Source of the DNA: Micromonospora chaiyaphumensis
Lineage (GTDB): Bacteria > Actinomycetota > Actinomycetes > Mycobacteriales > Micromonosporaceae
DNA length: 64,000 nt
Direction: 5' to 3'
Assembly (NCBI RefSeq): GCF_900091435.1
Contig: NZ_FMCS01000001.1
Span: forward strand, 248,001 to 312,000
Part shown: in pieces, positions 8,619 through 16,847 of the stretch
Layout: every line of letters starts with the position of its first letter
Numbering within the stretch: position 1 is the first letter of the stretch
Program-made: the position numbers and the translations under genes
The notes under the pieces: generated by a model
Told to the model about the DNA's origin: nothing
Database searches by the model: none
The model's input: only the letters and a program-made list of their open reading frames with translations

Positions 8619-9422
8619 TCACCAGAGCTGCTGGACGATGTCCGCCGCCTGCTCCTCCCACTGCGCGTACGCGTACGGGAAGGCGGACACCTGGACCGTC
8701 TGGGCCGCGGCGGTCAGCGGCAGGTCCTGCCAGCCGCCGACGTTCTTCAGCGCGTTGAAGAACGCCTTGCTGGCGTAGTCCGGGTCGGTGATCTGGTCGG
8801 GCGTACCCCAACCGGACGACGGGCGCTGCTGGAACAGGCCCTCGGAGTCGTGGTCGTTGTAGTCGCCGAGGTGGCCGAGGTTGTACAGCTTCGACTCCTG
8901 CAGCGAGGTGGCGACGCCGATCACGGCGCCCCGCTCCCCGACGCCGGTCTCCTTGGCCGCCTTGACGATGGCCTTGGCGTTGTCGAGCTGCGCGTTGTCG
9001 AGCGGGATGCGCGACTGGGCGCCCTCGACGCCGCGCGGCATGAGCTCCTCGCGGCTGGGCTGGTCGGTCTTGGTCGGGACCTTGTCGCTGCCGGTGGTCA
9101 GGTCGGACTTCACCGTCTCGGTGCCGGTCCTCTTGCCGGTGGCCAGGTCGATGGCGGCCAGGGCGCCGGCGTGCGGGCCGCTGGTCACCGGGGCGGCGAC
9201 GGCGGTGGGGCCGAACGCCAGCCCGCCCAGGCAGGCCACGCCCGCGACGGTCAGCGCGGTACGGCGGTTCGGGCTGGTGGCGATGGAGGTCTTCACGGTG
9301 GCGGTCTTCGCCACGGCGGACTGCGCGATGGCCGACGTCGCCACGGCGGTCTTCACGGTGGTGGCCTTCGCCACGGCGGTCTTCGCGATGGCGGGGAGCC
9401 ATCGAGTGAAGTGCTGCTTCAC
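8619..9422 (-). CDS. Lytic-transglycosylase-like protein with repetitive N-terminus (paralogue B)
   Basis: 267 residues from a GTG at 9422 that has a GAAAGGG ribosome-binding site. The C-terminal domain matches paralogue A nearly residue for residue (VATSLQESKLYNLGHLGD, EGLFQQRPSSGWGTPDQITDP, QTVQVSAFPYAYAQWE). The catalytic Glu is in SLQESK. Unlike A, about 50 residues precede the hydrophobic signal/anchor segment (about 53-77). Residues 12-50 are a run of degenerate TAVAK/TTVKTAVAT units, positively charged and Ala/Thr/Val-rich. A linker of about 100 residues follows the anchor. Probable cell-wall hydrolase. Whether it is cleaved or membrane-anchored is unclear. A terminator hairpin follows. 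Confidence 0.75.
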   Translation of the reverse strand: MKQHFTRWLPAIAKTAVAKATTVKTAVATSAIAQSAVAKTATVKTSIATSPNRRTALTVAGVACLGGLAFGPTAVAAPVTSGPHAGALAAIDLATGKRTGTETVKSDLTTGSDKVPTKTDQPSREELMPRGVEGAQSRIPLDNAQLDNAKAIVKAAKETGVGERGAVIGVATSLQESKLYNLGHLGDYNDHDSEGLFQQRPSSGWGTPDQITDPDYASKAFFNALKNVGGWQDLPLTAAAQTVQVSAFPYAYAQWEEQAADIVQQLW

Positions 9423-9629
9423 GATGGTTGCCCTTTCGTCGTTACGACGCGCTCCGGGGTGAGCGCCCCTCGGGGGAACTACTGACCGGTCCGGGTTTGC
9501 GTCCCGGCGGTACGGGGAACACAACCGGCTCGACGTGTCGGTCATTCCGGAAATGCCCGGAGCGGCGGCGGCTGCGGCCCAGCTCACCCGGGACTCCGGA
9601 CAGGCGCCGCCACCAGGGACGAAATCGGG
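9423..9629 (-). promoter_or_regulatory. Leader/promoter region of paralogue B
   Basis: 207 nt without a gene. Read on the minus strand it contains a short hairpin with 5-bp arms (9491-9495/9503-9507) whose loop region reads GACGCAAA, and GC-rich runs before the ribosome-binding site. Actinobacterial cell-wall hydrolase genes are often preceded by c-di-AMP riboswitches. I could not match the conserved blocks of that class, so this stays a structured-leader candidate. Confidence 0.3.
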
Positions 9630-10721
9630 CTAGACCGCCGAGGGCGCCCCGAACCGCACCAGGACGTGCCAGAGCTGCTTGAGATGCTGGAGGGTCACCT
9701 CCGCCGGGCCGCGGTCGGCCCAGCGCTGCGGCTCGCGTACCACGGAGGCCGCGGCCCGGCCGATCAGCGCGGCGTGCACCGGCTCCCCGGGGCGGGCGAA
9801 CTCGGCGTGCACCCGGGCGGCGAGCGGCGGGATGGCCGGCCCCCGGAACTCGGCGTCGACCCCGTCCACGGGCAGTTCGAACCCGGTGTGCCAGCACAGC
9901 GCGAAGCCGTGCCGCCGGGCGATCCCGGCCAGGATCCGCCCCTCCTCCGTGCCCCGGAACGAGGGGTCGACCACCACGGCCTCGACGTCCCGCGCCAGGC
10001 TCAGCTCACCGTGCACCTGCGCCTCGATGTAGTCGTCCAACGCCCGGCCGGCCGCGTCGGACGCCCGTTCGCGGCGGCGCAGCAGCGTCTGCAGGAGGGT
10101 GCCGGTGTCCATGCCGGCCACGCCGAGGCTGATCCCGGTCGCGGCCGTGGCCGCCAGCAGCGCGGCGAGCACCGGCTCGAACACCGTTACGGTGCCGAGG
10201 TCCTTCGGCTCGGTGTGGCTGTCGCCGAAGCTGAAGGTGGCCCGTGCGAGCGCCGCGGGCCGCAGCCGCAGGTGGCAGGAGCCGAACCGGGGGCAGGCGC
10301 CGTCGGGGTGGTCGAGGAGGTTGAGGCCGGCGTACTTCGGGCGCTCGACCGGGGACACACCCGGCCGCTGGTATGCCCCGCCGAACAGCGTCTCCTCCCA
10401 GCGGTCCCGGTCGCCACCGGGGAACGCGGTCAACCCGCCGTTGGAGACGCCCGTCTCGAACTGGCTGCGGTAGACGCCCTCCTGGTCGAGCGCCTCGGCC
10501 ACCGTCCGGCCGTCACGCAGCAGCCGGTCGGGGTGGAAGTTGAGGGTGAGCCGGCCGTGTGCGGCGACCGCCGCGACGATCTCCTCCGGGCGGTAGGCGG
10601 CGCCGGAACCGGCGAGGTGCCGGGCGATGACGGCGAGGGCCGCGGGCCGGTCCCGGAGGGCCACATCGCCGACGTGCCGGAGGGCGGCGGCCTGTGCGGG
10701 GGTCAACATCACGTCGGGCAC
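9630..10721 (-). CDS. DUF3626 family protein
   Basis: 363 residues. Family signatures: LTLNFHPDRLLRDG near residue 58, then GVYRSQFETGVSNGG, WEETLFGGAYQ, ERPKYAGLNLLDH and CPRFGSCHLRL. The biochemical role of DUF3626 proteins is not established to my knowledge. The conserved NFHPDR and QFETG motifs look like an enzyme active site. No signal peptide or membrane segment is present. The start is GTG at 10721, with an alternative ATG at 10709; neither has a clear ribosome-binding site. It is followed on the same strand by the paralogue B gene about 200 nt away, so they are separate units. Confidence 0.75.
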   Translation of the reverse strand: MPDVMLTPAQAAALRHVGDVALRDRPAALAVIARHLAGSGAAYRPEEIVAAVAAHGRLTLNFHPDRLLRDGRTVAEALDQEGVYRSQFETGVSNGGLTAFPGGDRDRWEETLFGGAYQRPGVSPVERPKYAGLNLLDHPDGACPRFGSCHLRLRPAALARATFSFGDSHTEPKDLGTVTVFEPVLAALLAATAATGISLGVAGMDTGTLLQTLLRRRERASDAAGRALDDYIEAQVHGELSLARDVEAVVVDPSFRGTEEGRILAGIARRHGFALCWHTGFELPVDGVDAEFRGPAIPPLAARVHAEFARPGEPVHAALIGRAAASVVREPQRWADRGPAEVTLQHLKQLWHVLVRFGAPSAV

Positions 10722-10767
10722 GGGCCCGAGTATCGCCGGGCCCGCCGGCGGCGCGCCACGCGGATTC

Positions 10768-11226
10768 TCAGCCGCCGGTGCCGAAGCCGTCCAGGGTTTC
10801 CCGCTCCGCCGGGTCGCGCAACTCCTGGAAGATGGTGAGGTGCAGGCCCGCCGGCCCGTCGAGGCGGGCGTTGAGCGACTGCCACGGGGTGACCGTCGGA
10901 GGGGCGACCTCGGTGGCGCCCGCCGCCACGAGGCGCTCGGTCACCGCCCGGCTGTCGTCCACCTCGAACGCCACCCGCAGCCGGGGCGCGACCTGGCGGC
11001 CGACCTCCACCTCGTCGATCAGCCGCTTCTGCGCGGGGTTCGCGAGCTCCAGCGTGGCCCGGCCCGCCTCCAGGATCACCACCCGGGCGCCGTCGCCGCC
11101 CGAGAACGCCGCCTGCTCCGGCAGGCCCAGCGCGTCCCGGAAGAAGGCGACCGCGGCGTCGTAGTCCTCGGCCTCGACCACCAGGCGCAACTGGCGTACG
11201 GTCGGCGGCCCGTCGGGAGTGTCCAT
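10768..11226 (-). CDS. VOC-family (glyoxalase/bleomycin-resistance fold) protein
   Basis: 152 residues with the two beta-alpha-beta-beta-beta halves of the VOC fold. The first half is VRQLRLVVEAEDYDAAVAFF then RDALGLPE, and the second half has RVAFEVDDSRAVTERLVAAGA and LNARLDGPAGLHLTIFQEL. The metal-ligand positions are partly non-polar, so catalysis, antibiotic binding or simple ligand binding are all possible. The ATG at 11226 lies 11 nt downstream of the rho paralogue stop, so the two genes may be co-transcribed (rho first). Confidence 0.75.
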   Translation of the reverse strand: MDTPDGPPTVRQLRLVVEAEDYDAAVAFFRDALGLPEQAAFSGGDGARVVILEAGRATLELANPAQKRLIDEVEVGRQVAPRLRVAFEVDDSRAVTERLVAAGATEVAPPTVTPWQSLNARLDGPAGLHLTIFQELRDPAERETLDGFGTGG

Positions 11227-11237
11227 GACCGCAGATC

Positions 11238-12365
11238 CTAGCCGCGGGTGGCGGCGCCGAGGCGGGCCAGGAAGTGGGCGTTGCCGCCGGTGGTGGACAG
11301 CTGGCGGAGCAGCTGGTCCAGGGCGGCCTGGCGGTCCAGGGTGGACAGCGCGGACCGCAGCGCGCGCAGGCGGTCCCGCTCGCCGTCGGTGAGCAGCAGG
11401 TCCTCCCGACGGGTGCCGGAGGAGCGCACGTCGACGGCCGGGAAGGTACGCCGGTCGGCCAGCGCCCGGTCCAGCTTCAGCTCGGCGTTGCCGGTGCTCT
11501 TGAACTCCTCGAAGATGAGGCTGTCCGCGGCCGAGCCGGTCTCGACCAGCGCCGAGGCGACGATCGTCAGCGAACCGCCCTCCTCGGCCGCCCGGGCGGC
11601 GGCGAGCAGTTGCTTGGGCGGGGTGAGCGCGGCCACGTCGACGCCACCGGAGAGGGTACGGCCCGCCGAGCGGACGGTCAGGTTGTAGGCGCGGCCCAGG
11701 CGGGTCAGCGAGTCGAGCAGCACGACCACGTCGTGGCCCAGCTCGACCAGGCGCTTGGCCCGCTCGATCGCCAGCTCCGCCACCGTGGTGTGGTCCTGCG
11801 GCGGGCGGTCGAACGTGGCCGCGACGACCTCGCCCTTCACCGACCGCTGCATGTCGGTGACCTCTTCCGGCCGCTCGTCGACCAGCACCACCATGAGGTG
11901 GCACTCCGGGTTGTTGCGGGTGATCGCGTTCGCGATCGCCTGCAGCACCATCGTCTTACCCGCCTTCGGCGGCGAGACGATCAGCGCCCGCTGGCCCTTG
12001 CCGATCGGCATCACCAGGTCGACGACCCGGGTGGTGAGAAGGTGCGGCTCGGTTTCCAGCCGCAGCCGCTCGTGCGGGTGGACCGGTGTCAGCCGGTGGA
12101 ACTCCGGGCGACGGCGCGCCTGTTCGGGGGGCGTTCCGTTGACGGTGTCGATCCGGACCAGCGGGGCGTGCCGGCCCTTGTGCGGTGTGGTGGCGACCGC
12201 CCCGGTGACGAGGTCGCCGCGGCGGAGGCCGTACCGGCGCAGCTGGCCGGCGGTGAGGTGGGCGTCCGCGGCGGAGGGCAGGTAGCCGTCCACCCGGAGC
12301 AGCGCGTGGTCGTCGACCGTGTCGACGATGCCGCTCACCGGGAGCGGCGCGGAGGTGTCGTTCAT
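11238..12365 (-). CDS. rho: Compact transcription termination factor Rho paralogue
   Basis: 375 residues from an ATG at 12365 with a GAAAGG ribosome-binding site. The protein begins directly at the OB-fold RNA-binding domain (about 10-60) and has no N-terminal helix bundle and none of the long basic insert typical of actinobacterial housekeeping Rho. The ATPase core is intact: Walker A SPPKAGKT at 131-138, Walker B VVVLLDSLTR at 213-222, GRTLSGGVD about 235, and the R-loop FKSTGNAEL about 288. In the OB fold, the usual aromatic pair (YAFVR in actinobacterial Rho) reads HALLR, so primary RNA binding may differ. A full-length rho presumably exists elsewhere. Gene name given by family. Confidence 0.88.
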   Translation of the reverse strand: MNDTSAPLPVSGIVDTVDDHALLRVDGYLPSAADAHLTAGQLRRYGLRRGDLVTGAVATTPHKGRHAPLVRIDTVNGTPPEQARRRPEFHRLTPVHPHERLRLETEPHLLTTRVVDLVMPIGKGQRALIVSPPKAGKTMVLQAIANAITRNNPECHLMVVLVDERPEEVTDMQRSVKGEVVAATFDRPPQDHTTVAELAIERAKRLVELGHDVVVLLDSLTRLGRAYNLTVRSAGRTLSGGVDVAALTPPKQLLAAARAAEEGGSLTIVASALVETGSAADSLIFEEFKSTGNAELKLDRALADRRTFPAVDVRSSGTRREDLLLTDGERDRLRALRSALSTLDRQAALDQLLRQLSTTGGNAHFLARLGAATRG

Positions 12366-12382
12366 GAGGTGCCTTTCGAGGA

Positions 12383-12407
12383 GCGTCCGTCCTGATCGGA
12401 CGGACGC
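12383..12407 (-). promoter_or_regulatory. Hairpin in the rho-paralogue leader
   Basis: Perfect 10-bp stem (12383-12392 with 12398-12407) and 5-nt loop, just upstream of the ribosome-binding site of the compact rho gene. Its place suggests control of translation or early termination. The rest of the 355-nt divergent gap to 12720 shows no gene. Confidence 0.45.
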
Positions 12408-12720
12408 GGGGAGGCGAGCGGTGTCGGGGCGGCGCGGAGACGGATCCACGGCGTACCGGGTGCGGCGAGGCGCCGCGTGCACGCCGGGAGCGGGCCGGCA
12501 GGCCACGGTGGCGAGCGGGCGGAGCTGCTCACGGCGTGCGAGTCGTGCGCACGGGCCGGAGCGTCGGAGAGTGGACTCCGGGTGGCGTGATCCGCCGGCA
12601 TCCGGGTCCATCGGCAGGTTACCCCCGCAACGCCACCGTCGACAAGCGGATCGCCGCGGGTTCGGTCGGCACCCCTGCCGGCGTTACAGTGAGGGACGCG
12701 CCGACCGGAAGGCCAGCACC

Positions 12721-13563
12721 GTGACTGCTACGACCGTGGTCGACCAGGTCCGCCTGGGTGACCACGTCTGCTGGACGCACGACGACGAGAGCGCGGCCCT
12801 CGACGCGCTCGGCCGCTTCGCCGCCGCCGGCCTGCGCCTCGGTCACAAGGTCGTGTGCTTCACCGAGACCTCGCCGCCGCAGGCGGTGCGAGCCCGCGTC
12901 GACGCCGTCGGCGTGCCGACCGAAGCCGCCGTGGCGACGGGCCAGCTGCGCATCGTGCCGGCCCTGGAGACGTACCCGACGGGCGCCCGGCCGGCGCCCG
13001 AGGCGATGGTCGCCATCGTGGTCGACGAGGTCGACCGCGCCCAGCACGAGGGTTATCCGGGCATCCGGCTGGCCGGCGACATGGCGTGGGTGCTGCGCAG
13101 CGGCACCAGCCTGGACGACCTGCGCCGGTACGAGACCGCGCTCAACCCGCTCTTCCTGGACGCGCGGATCGCCGGCCTGTGCCTGTACGACCGGCGGCTC
13201 TTCCCGGCCGACGGGCTGCGCGCCCTCGCCGCCGCCCATCCGGGCACGGCCGGGCCGGACGCGGCGCGGACCTGGGCGCCCCTGCTGCGGGCCTACCGGA
13301 CGACCGACCCGCCGGGCCTGCGGCTGGTGGGGCAGGTGGACCAGAGCAACCGGGAGGCGTTCACCGCGGTGCTGAATGCCGTGACGGCCGACCAGCGGGC
13401 GGCGGTGCTGGACGTCTCCGAGCTGAGCTTCGCCGACGTGGGCGCGGCCACCGCCCTGGTCCGGGCCGACCGGGCCACCGGCATCCGGCTGGTCGGGTGC
13501 CGGCCCGCGCTGCACCGGCTGCTGGACCTGCTCGCCGGCGTGCCGACGACGGGGCACGCGTGA
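12721..13563 (+). CDS. MEDS-domain sensor fused to STAS-like domain
   Basis: 280 residues from a GTG with GGAAGG 8 nt upstream. Residues about 8-165 form a MEDS (DcmR-type sensory) domain: VRLGDHVCWTHDDESAALDAL, GHKVVCFTETSP, then GYPGIRLAGDMAW and LCLYDRRLF. Residues about 195-275 (LRLVGQVDQSNREAFTAVL, AAVLDVSELSFADVGAAT) look like a STAS fold as in anti-anti-sigma factors. The DVSELSFAD segment sits where the phosphorylated Ser would be. It overlaps the next gene by 4 nt (GTGA), so the two are translationally coupled. Likely a sensory input to a sigma-factor partner switch. Confidence 0.8.
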   Translation: MTATTVVDQVRLGDHVCWTHDDESAALDALGRFAAAGLRLGHKVVCFTETSPPQAVRARVDAVGVPTEAAVATGQLRIVPALETYPTGARPAPEAMVAIVVDEVDRAQHEGYPGIRLAGDMAWVLRSGTSLDDLRRYETALNPLFLDARIAGLCLYDRRLFPADGLRALAAAHPGTAGPDAARTWAPLLRAYRTTDPPGLRLVGQVDQSNREAFTAVLNAVTADQRAAVLDVSELSFADVGAATALVRADRATGIRLVGCRPALHRLLDLLAGVPTTGHA

Positions 13564-14507
13564 GCGCGCCCGCCGGCCCGACATCGGCCGGCTTCCGCCA
13601 CGAACTTGCCTTCTACACCGACGCCGCGAGCCTGCTCGCCGTCACCGTGCCGTTCGTCCGGGAGGGACTGGCCGCGGGCGACCCGGTGCTGGTCGCCGCG
13701 CCCGGCCCGCGGTTGGCGCTGATCCGCGCGGCGCTCGGCGCGGCGGGCGACGGCGTCGGCTGGGCCGACATGACCGACGAGGGGCGCAATCCCGGCCGGA
13801 TCATCCCGTGCCTGCTCCAGGCGTTCGCCGACCGCCACCCCGACCGGCCGGTCCGGATCATCGGCGAGCCGGTCTGGGCCGGGCGCACCGCCGACGAGTA
13901 CCGGGCGTGCGCCCAGCACGAGGCCGCCATCAACTGGGCCTTCGCGGGCCGGGCGGGACGCATCCTCTGCCCGTACGACGCGGGGCGGCTCGACCCTGGC
14001 GTGCTCGCCGAGGCCCGTTGCACGCACCCGCTGCTGGTCGGGCCCGGCGGGTCCCGCCGCATCGCCGGCTACGCACCGGCGGCGGTCACCGAGCGGCACA
14101 ACAAGCCGCTGTCCAGCCCGGCCGAGCCGGTCGCGCTGCTCGGCTACGACCTGGCGACCCTGCCGCAGGTCCGGCGGTTCGTCGCCGACCACGCCCGGGC
14201 CGCCGGGCTGGCCGCCGACCGGGTGGCCGACCTCCAGATCGCGGTCACCGAGCTGGCCACGAACAGCGTGGCGCACGCCGGCGGCTCCGGCACCCTCCAG
14301 GCGTGGCGTACCGACCGGCACCTGGTGTGCGAGATCCACGACGACGGCTGGCTCGCCGATCCGCTCGCCGGCCGGCTCGTCCCCGCACAGGACGGCATCG
14401 GGGGGCGCGGCCTGGTCATCGTGCACGCCCTGTGCGACCTCGTGCTGCTGCACACCACCGCGGCCGGCACCACCATCCGCCTGCACATGCTCCGGGAGGC
14501 ACCGTGA
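13560..14507 (+). CDS. MEDS-domain anti-sigma regulatory kinase (RsbA-like)
   Basis: 315 residues, GTG start overlapping the previous stop. The N-terminal half is a second MEDS domain (FRHELAFYTDAASLLAVTVPFV, VRIIGEPVWAGRT, CAQHEAAINWAFAGRAGRILCPYD). The C-terminal third is a HATPase_c domain of the RsbW/SpoIIAB type, with N-box VTELATNSVAHAG, G1-like IHDDGWLADP and G2-like GIGGRGLVIVHALCD. Such proteins bind and phosphorylate STAS partners or hold a sigma factor. The adjacent MEDS-STAS protein is the obvious partner candidate. No sigma gene lies next to it. The stop overlaps the trmO start by 4 nt. Confidence 0.82.
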   Translation: MSAPAGPTSAGFRHELAFYTDAASLLAVTVPFVREGLAAGDPVLVAAPGPRLALIRAALGAAGDGVGWADMTDEGRNPGRIIPCLLQAFADRHPDRPVRIIGEPVWAGRTADEYRACAQHEAAINWAFAGRAGRILCPYDAGRLDPGVLAEARCTHPLLVGPGGSRRIAGYAPAAVTERHNKPLSSPAEPVALLGYDLATLPQVRRFVADHARAAGLAADRVADLQIAVTELATNSVAHAGGSGTLQAWRTDRHLVCEIHDDGWLADPLAGRLVPAQDGIGGRGLVIVHALCDLVLLHTTAAGTTIRLHMLREAP

Positions 14508-14914
14508 CGGGGACCGAACACCTGCTGCGCCCGGTCGGCCGGGTCGAGTCGCCGCTGACCGATCCGGCGGCGGCGCCGAAGCAGGGCGACGAGGGCGCCC
14601 CGGAGGCGTGGCTGGTCTTCGACGCGGCGTACGCCCGGGCGCTGGACGGGCTGCGGCCCGGCGCGGACGTGCTGGTGCTGACCTGGTTGGACCGGGCCCG
14701 GCGGGACGTGCTCGCGGTGCACCCGCGCGGGGACGTGTCCCGGCCCGAGACGGGCGTGTTCGCCACCCGCTCGCCGCACCGGCCGAACCCGGTCGGGCTG
14801 CACCGGGTGCGGGTGCTCGCCGTGGACGGCGTGCGGCTGCGGGTGGCCGACCTGGAGGCGGTCGACGGCACGCCCGTACTCGATGTCAAGCCGGTCCTCG
14901 ACGGCGAGCGCTGA
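14504..14914 (+). CDS. trmO: tRNA (N6-threonylcarbamoyladenosine37-N6)-methyltransferase TrmO
   Basis: 136 residues, GTG start overlapping the upstream gene stop by 4 nt. It has the TsaA/TrmO pattern: LRPVGRVESPL near the N-terminus, DVSRPETGVFATRSPHRPNP followed by VGLHRVRVLAVDG, and PVLDVKPVLDG. The family methylates t6A37 of threonine tRNAs using SAM with a beta-barrel unlike other methyltransferases. At 136 residues it is compact and lacks the C-terminal extension of the E. coli enzyme. Its tight coupling to two sensory genes is unusual. A hairpin terminator follows. Confidence 0.85.
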   Translation: MTGTEHLLRPVGRVESPLTDPAAAPKQGDEGAPEAWLVFDAAYARALDGLRPGADVLVLTWLDRARRDVLAVHPRGDVSRPETGVFATRSPHRPNPVGLHRVRVLAVDGVRLRVADLEAVDGTPVLDVKPVLDGER

Positions 14915-14920
14915 GGCCGG

Positions 14921-14950
14921 CGCCCGGCCGGGCCGCTGACCGGCCGGGCG
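14921..14950. terminator. Hairpin terminator between trmO and MBL gene
   Basis: Perfect 10-bp stem (14921-14930 with 14941-14950) with a 10-nt loop between two convergent genes. Confidence 0.65.
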
Positions 14951-14959
14951 GTCCGCCCG

Positions 14960-15589
14960 TCAGTGGCCGCGGGCGATCCACTCGTCGAGGTGGGGCGCCT
15001 CGGCGGCGATGGTTGTGTCGTCGCCGTGCCCAGTGTGGACCACGGTCTGCGGCGGCAGGGTGAGCAGCCGGGTGCGGATCGACTCGACGATCGTGCCGAA
15101 GTCGCTGAAGGAGCGGCCGGTCGCGCCGGGACCGCCGGCGAACAGGGTGTCCCCGGTGAAGACCGCGCCGAGGTCGGGGGCGTGGAGGGTGCACGCGCCC
15201 GGGCTGTGGCCCGGCGTGTGCAGGACCCGGAGGGTGGTGCCGCCGACCTCGACGGTCTGGCCGTCGGCGAGGTCCCCGTCGGGCGGGGTGTCCGGGTGGA
15301 CCAGGTCCCAGAGCACCCGGTCGGCCGGGTGCAGCAGCACCGGCGCGCCGGTGGCCCGGGCCAGGTCGGGCGCGGCCCGGACGTGGTCGTCGTGCGCGTG
15401 GGTGGCCAGGATCGCGACCACCCGGCGGTCGCCGATGACCGCGCGGATGGCCGTCACGTCGTGCGGCGCGTCGACGACCACGCACTCGGCGTCGTCGCCG
15501 ATCACCCAGACGTTGTTGTCGACGTCGAAGGTCTGGCCGTCGAGCGAGAACGTGCCGGAGGTGACGGTGTGGTCGACGCGGGCGGTCAC
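14960..15589 (-). CDS. MBL-fold hydrolase paired with mscR
   Basis: 209 residues with the metallo-beta-lactamase-fold metal motif THAHDDH, then [34 protein letters not shown] and [12 protein letters not shown]. It resembles glyoxalase II enzymes. The GTG start overlaps the mscR stop by 4 nt, so the two form one translation unit. The same gene pair (MscR plus MBL hydrolase) occurs in mycobacteria. It may hydrolyse S-formylmycothiol, the product of MscR, to formate and mycothiol; that role is inference from context. Confidence 0.85.
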   Translation of the reverse strand: MTARVDHTVTSGTFSLDGQTFDVDNNVWVIGDDAECVVVDAPHDVTAIRAVIGDRRVVAILATHAHDDHVRAAPDLARATGAPVLLHPADRVLWDLVHPDTPPDGDLADGQTVEVGGTTLRVLHTPGHSPGACTLHAPDLGAVFTGDTLFAGGPGATGRSFSDFGTIVESIRTRLLTLPPQTVVHTGHGDDTTIAAEAPHLDEWIARGH

Positions 15590-16674
15590 GGGAAGACCAC
15601 CACCGACCGGAGCACGTCGCCGTGGTGCATCCGGGTGAACGCCTCCTCGACCTGGTCGAGGGCGATCTCCTCGGTCACGAACGCGTCCAGGTCGAGGCGG
15701 CCCTGCCGGTAGAGTTCGGTGAGCATCGGGAAGTCGCGGCTGGGCAGGCAGTCGCCGTACCAGCTGGACTTGAGGGCGCCGCCGCGGCCGAAGACGTCGA
15801 GCAGCGGCAGCTCGACGCGCATCTCCGGGGTGGGCACGCCGACCAGCACCACGGTGCCGGCCAGGTCACGGGCGTAGAAGGCCTGCTTCCAGGTCTCCGG
15901 GCGGCCCACCGCGTCGATGACCACGTCGGCGCCGAACCCGCCGGTCGCGGCGCGGATGGCCTCCACCGGGTCGTCCTCCGAGGCGTTGACGGTGTGCGTG
16001 GCGCCGAACTTCCGCGCCCAGTCGAGCTTCCGGGAGTCGGTGTCCACGGCGATGATGGTGGTCGCGCCGGCCAGGGACGCGCCGGCCACCGCCGCGTCGC
16101 CGACGCCGCCGCAGCCGATCACCGCCACCGAGTCGCCCCGGGTCACGTTGCCGGTGTTCATGGCCGCGCCGAGGCCGGCCATCACTCCGCAGCCGAGCAG
16201 GCCGACGGCGGCGGGCCGGGCGGACGGGTCGACCTTGGTGCACTGGCCCGCGTGCACCAGGGTCTTCTCGGCGAACGCGCCGATGCCCAGGGCGGGGGCC
16301 AGCTCGGTGCCGTCGGTCAGCGTCATCCGCTGCGCGGCGTTGTGGGTGTTGAAGCAGTACCAGGGGCGGCCCCGCCGGCAGGCGCGGCACTGCCCGCAGA
16401 TCGCCCGCCAGTTGAGCACCACGAAGTCGCCGGGGGCCACGTCGGTGACCCCCTCTCCCACCTGCTCCACGACGCCGGCGGCCTCGTGGCCGAGCAGGAA
16501 GGGGTAGTCGTCGTTGATGCCGCCCTCGCGGTAGTGCAGGTCGGTGTGGCACACGCCGCAGGACTGGACGCGGACGACCGCCTCGCCCGGCCCCGGGTCG
16601 GGCACCACGATGGTGGTGACCTCCACGGGCGCGCCCTTGCGCCGCGACACGACTCCCCGGACTTCCTGGCTCAC
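15586..16674 (-). CDS. mscR: S-(hydroxymethyl)mycothiol dehydrogenase / S-nitrosomycothiol reductase
   Basis: 362 residues, a class III-like zinc alcohol dehydrogenase. The catalytic zinc site is Cys39 ([11 protein letters not shown]) with GHE at 62-64. The structural zinc cysteines are 93, 96, 99 and 107, and the coenzyme motif is [11 protein letters not shown]. MscR oxidises the mycothiol-formaldehyde adduct with NAD and can reduce S-nitrosomycothiol. The start is GTG with a strong AAGGAGG site. The partner MBL hydrolase follows immediately. Its presence implies the host makes mycothiol, an actinobacterial trait. Confidence 0.88.
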   Translation of the reverse strand: MSQEVRGVVSRRKGAPVEVTTIVVPDPGPGEAVVRVQSCGVCHTDLHYREGGINDDYPFLLGHEAAGVVEQVGEGVTDVAPGDFVVLNWRAICGQCRACRRGRPWYCFNTHNAAQRMTLTDGTELAPALGIGAFAEKTLVHAGQCTKVDPSARPAAVGLLGCGVMAGLGAAMNTGNVTRGDSVAVIGCGGVGDAAVAGASLAGATTIIAVDTDSRKLDWARKFGATHTVNASEDDPVEAIRAATGGFGADVVIDAVGRPETWKQAFYARDLAGTVVLVGVPTPEMRVELPLLDVFGRGGALKSSWYGDCLPSRDFPMLTELYRQGRLDLDAFVTEEIALDQVEEAFTRMHHGDVLRSVVVFP

Positions 16675-16686
16675 GGTTCCTCCTTC

Positions 16687-16711
16687 GTTCGCGACTGCGG
16701 GGCTCGCGAAC
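16687..16711. repeat. Inverted repeat within iterated GCGA-rich leader
   Basis: 8-bp arms (16687-16694 with 16704-16711) flanked up to about 16760 by repeated GCGAGC/GCGAAC hexamers at roughly helical spacing upstream of mscR. It could be an operator array or a dispersed low-complexity repeat. Confidence 0.4.
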
Positions 16712-16847
16712 CCGGCTCGCTCCCCGCGCTCGCGGTCCCTCCGTCGTTCGCTGTGCGTCGAAACTACCGCCGATCACCGTCGGCGGGTTATCCGGCGCGT
16801 CGCCGGGTACGCGGTGGCCCGGTTCTCCGGCACCGACGGGAGTGATC

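Noticed and set aside
9423..9629. c-di-GMP or c-di-AMP riboswitch before paralogue B
   Set aside because: GACGCAAA resembles one conserved block of GEMM-I, but the paired upstream block and the 3' helices are missing; the c-di-AMP class blocks are also not found. A covariance-model search would decide.
16842..16847. GTG start for the DoxX-like gene
   Set aside because: It lies too close to the GGGA site, while the ATG at 16848 is at proper spacing.
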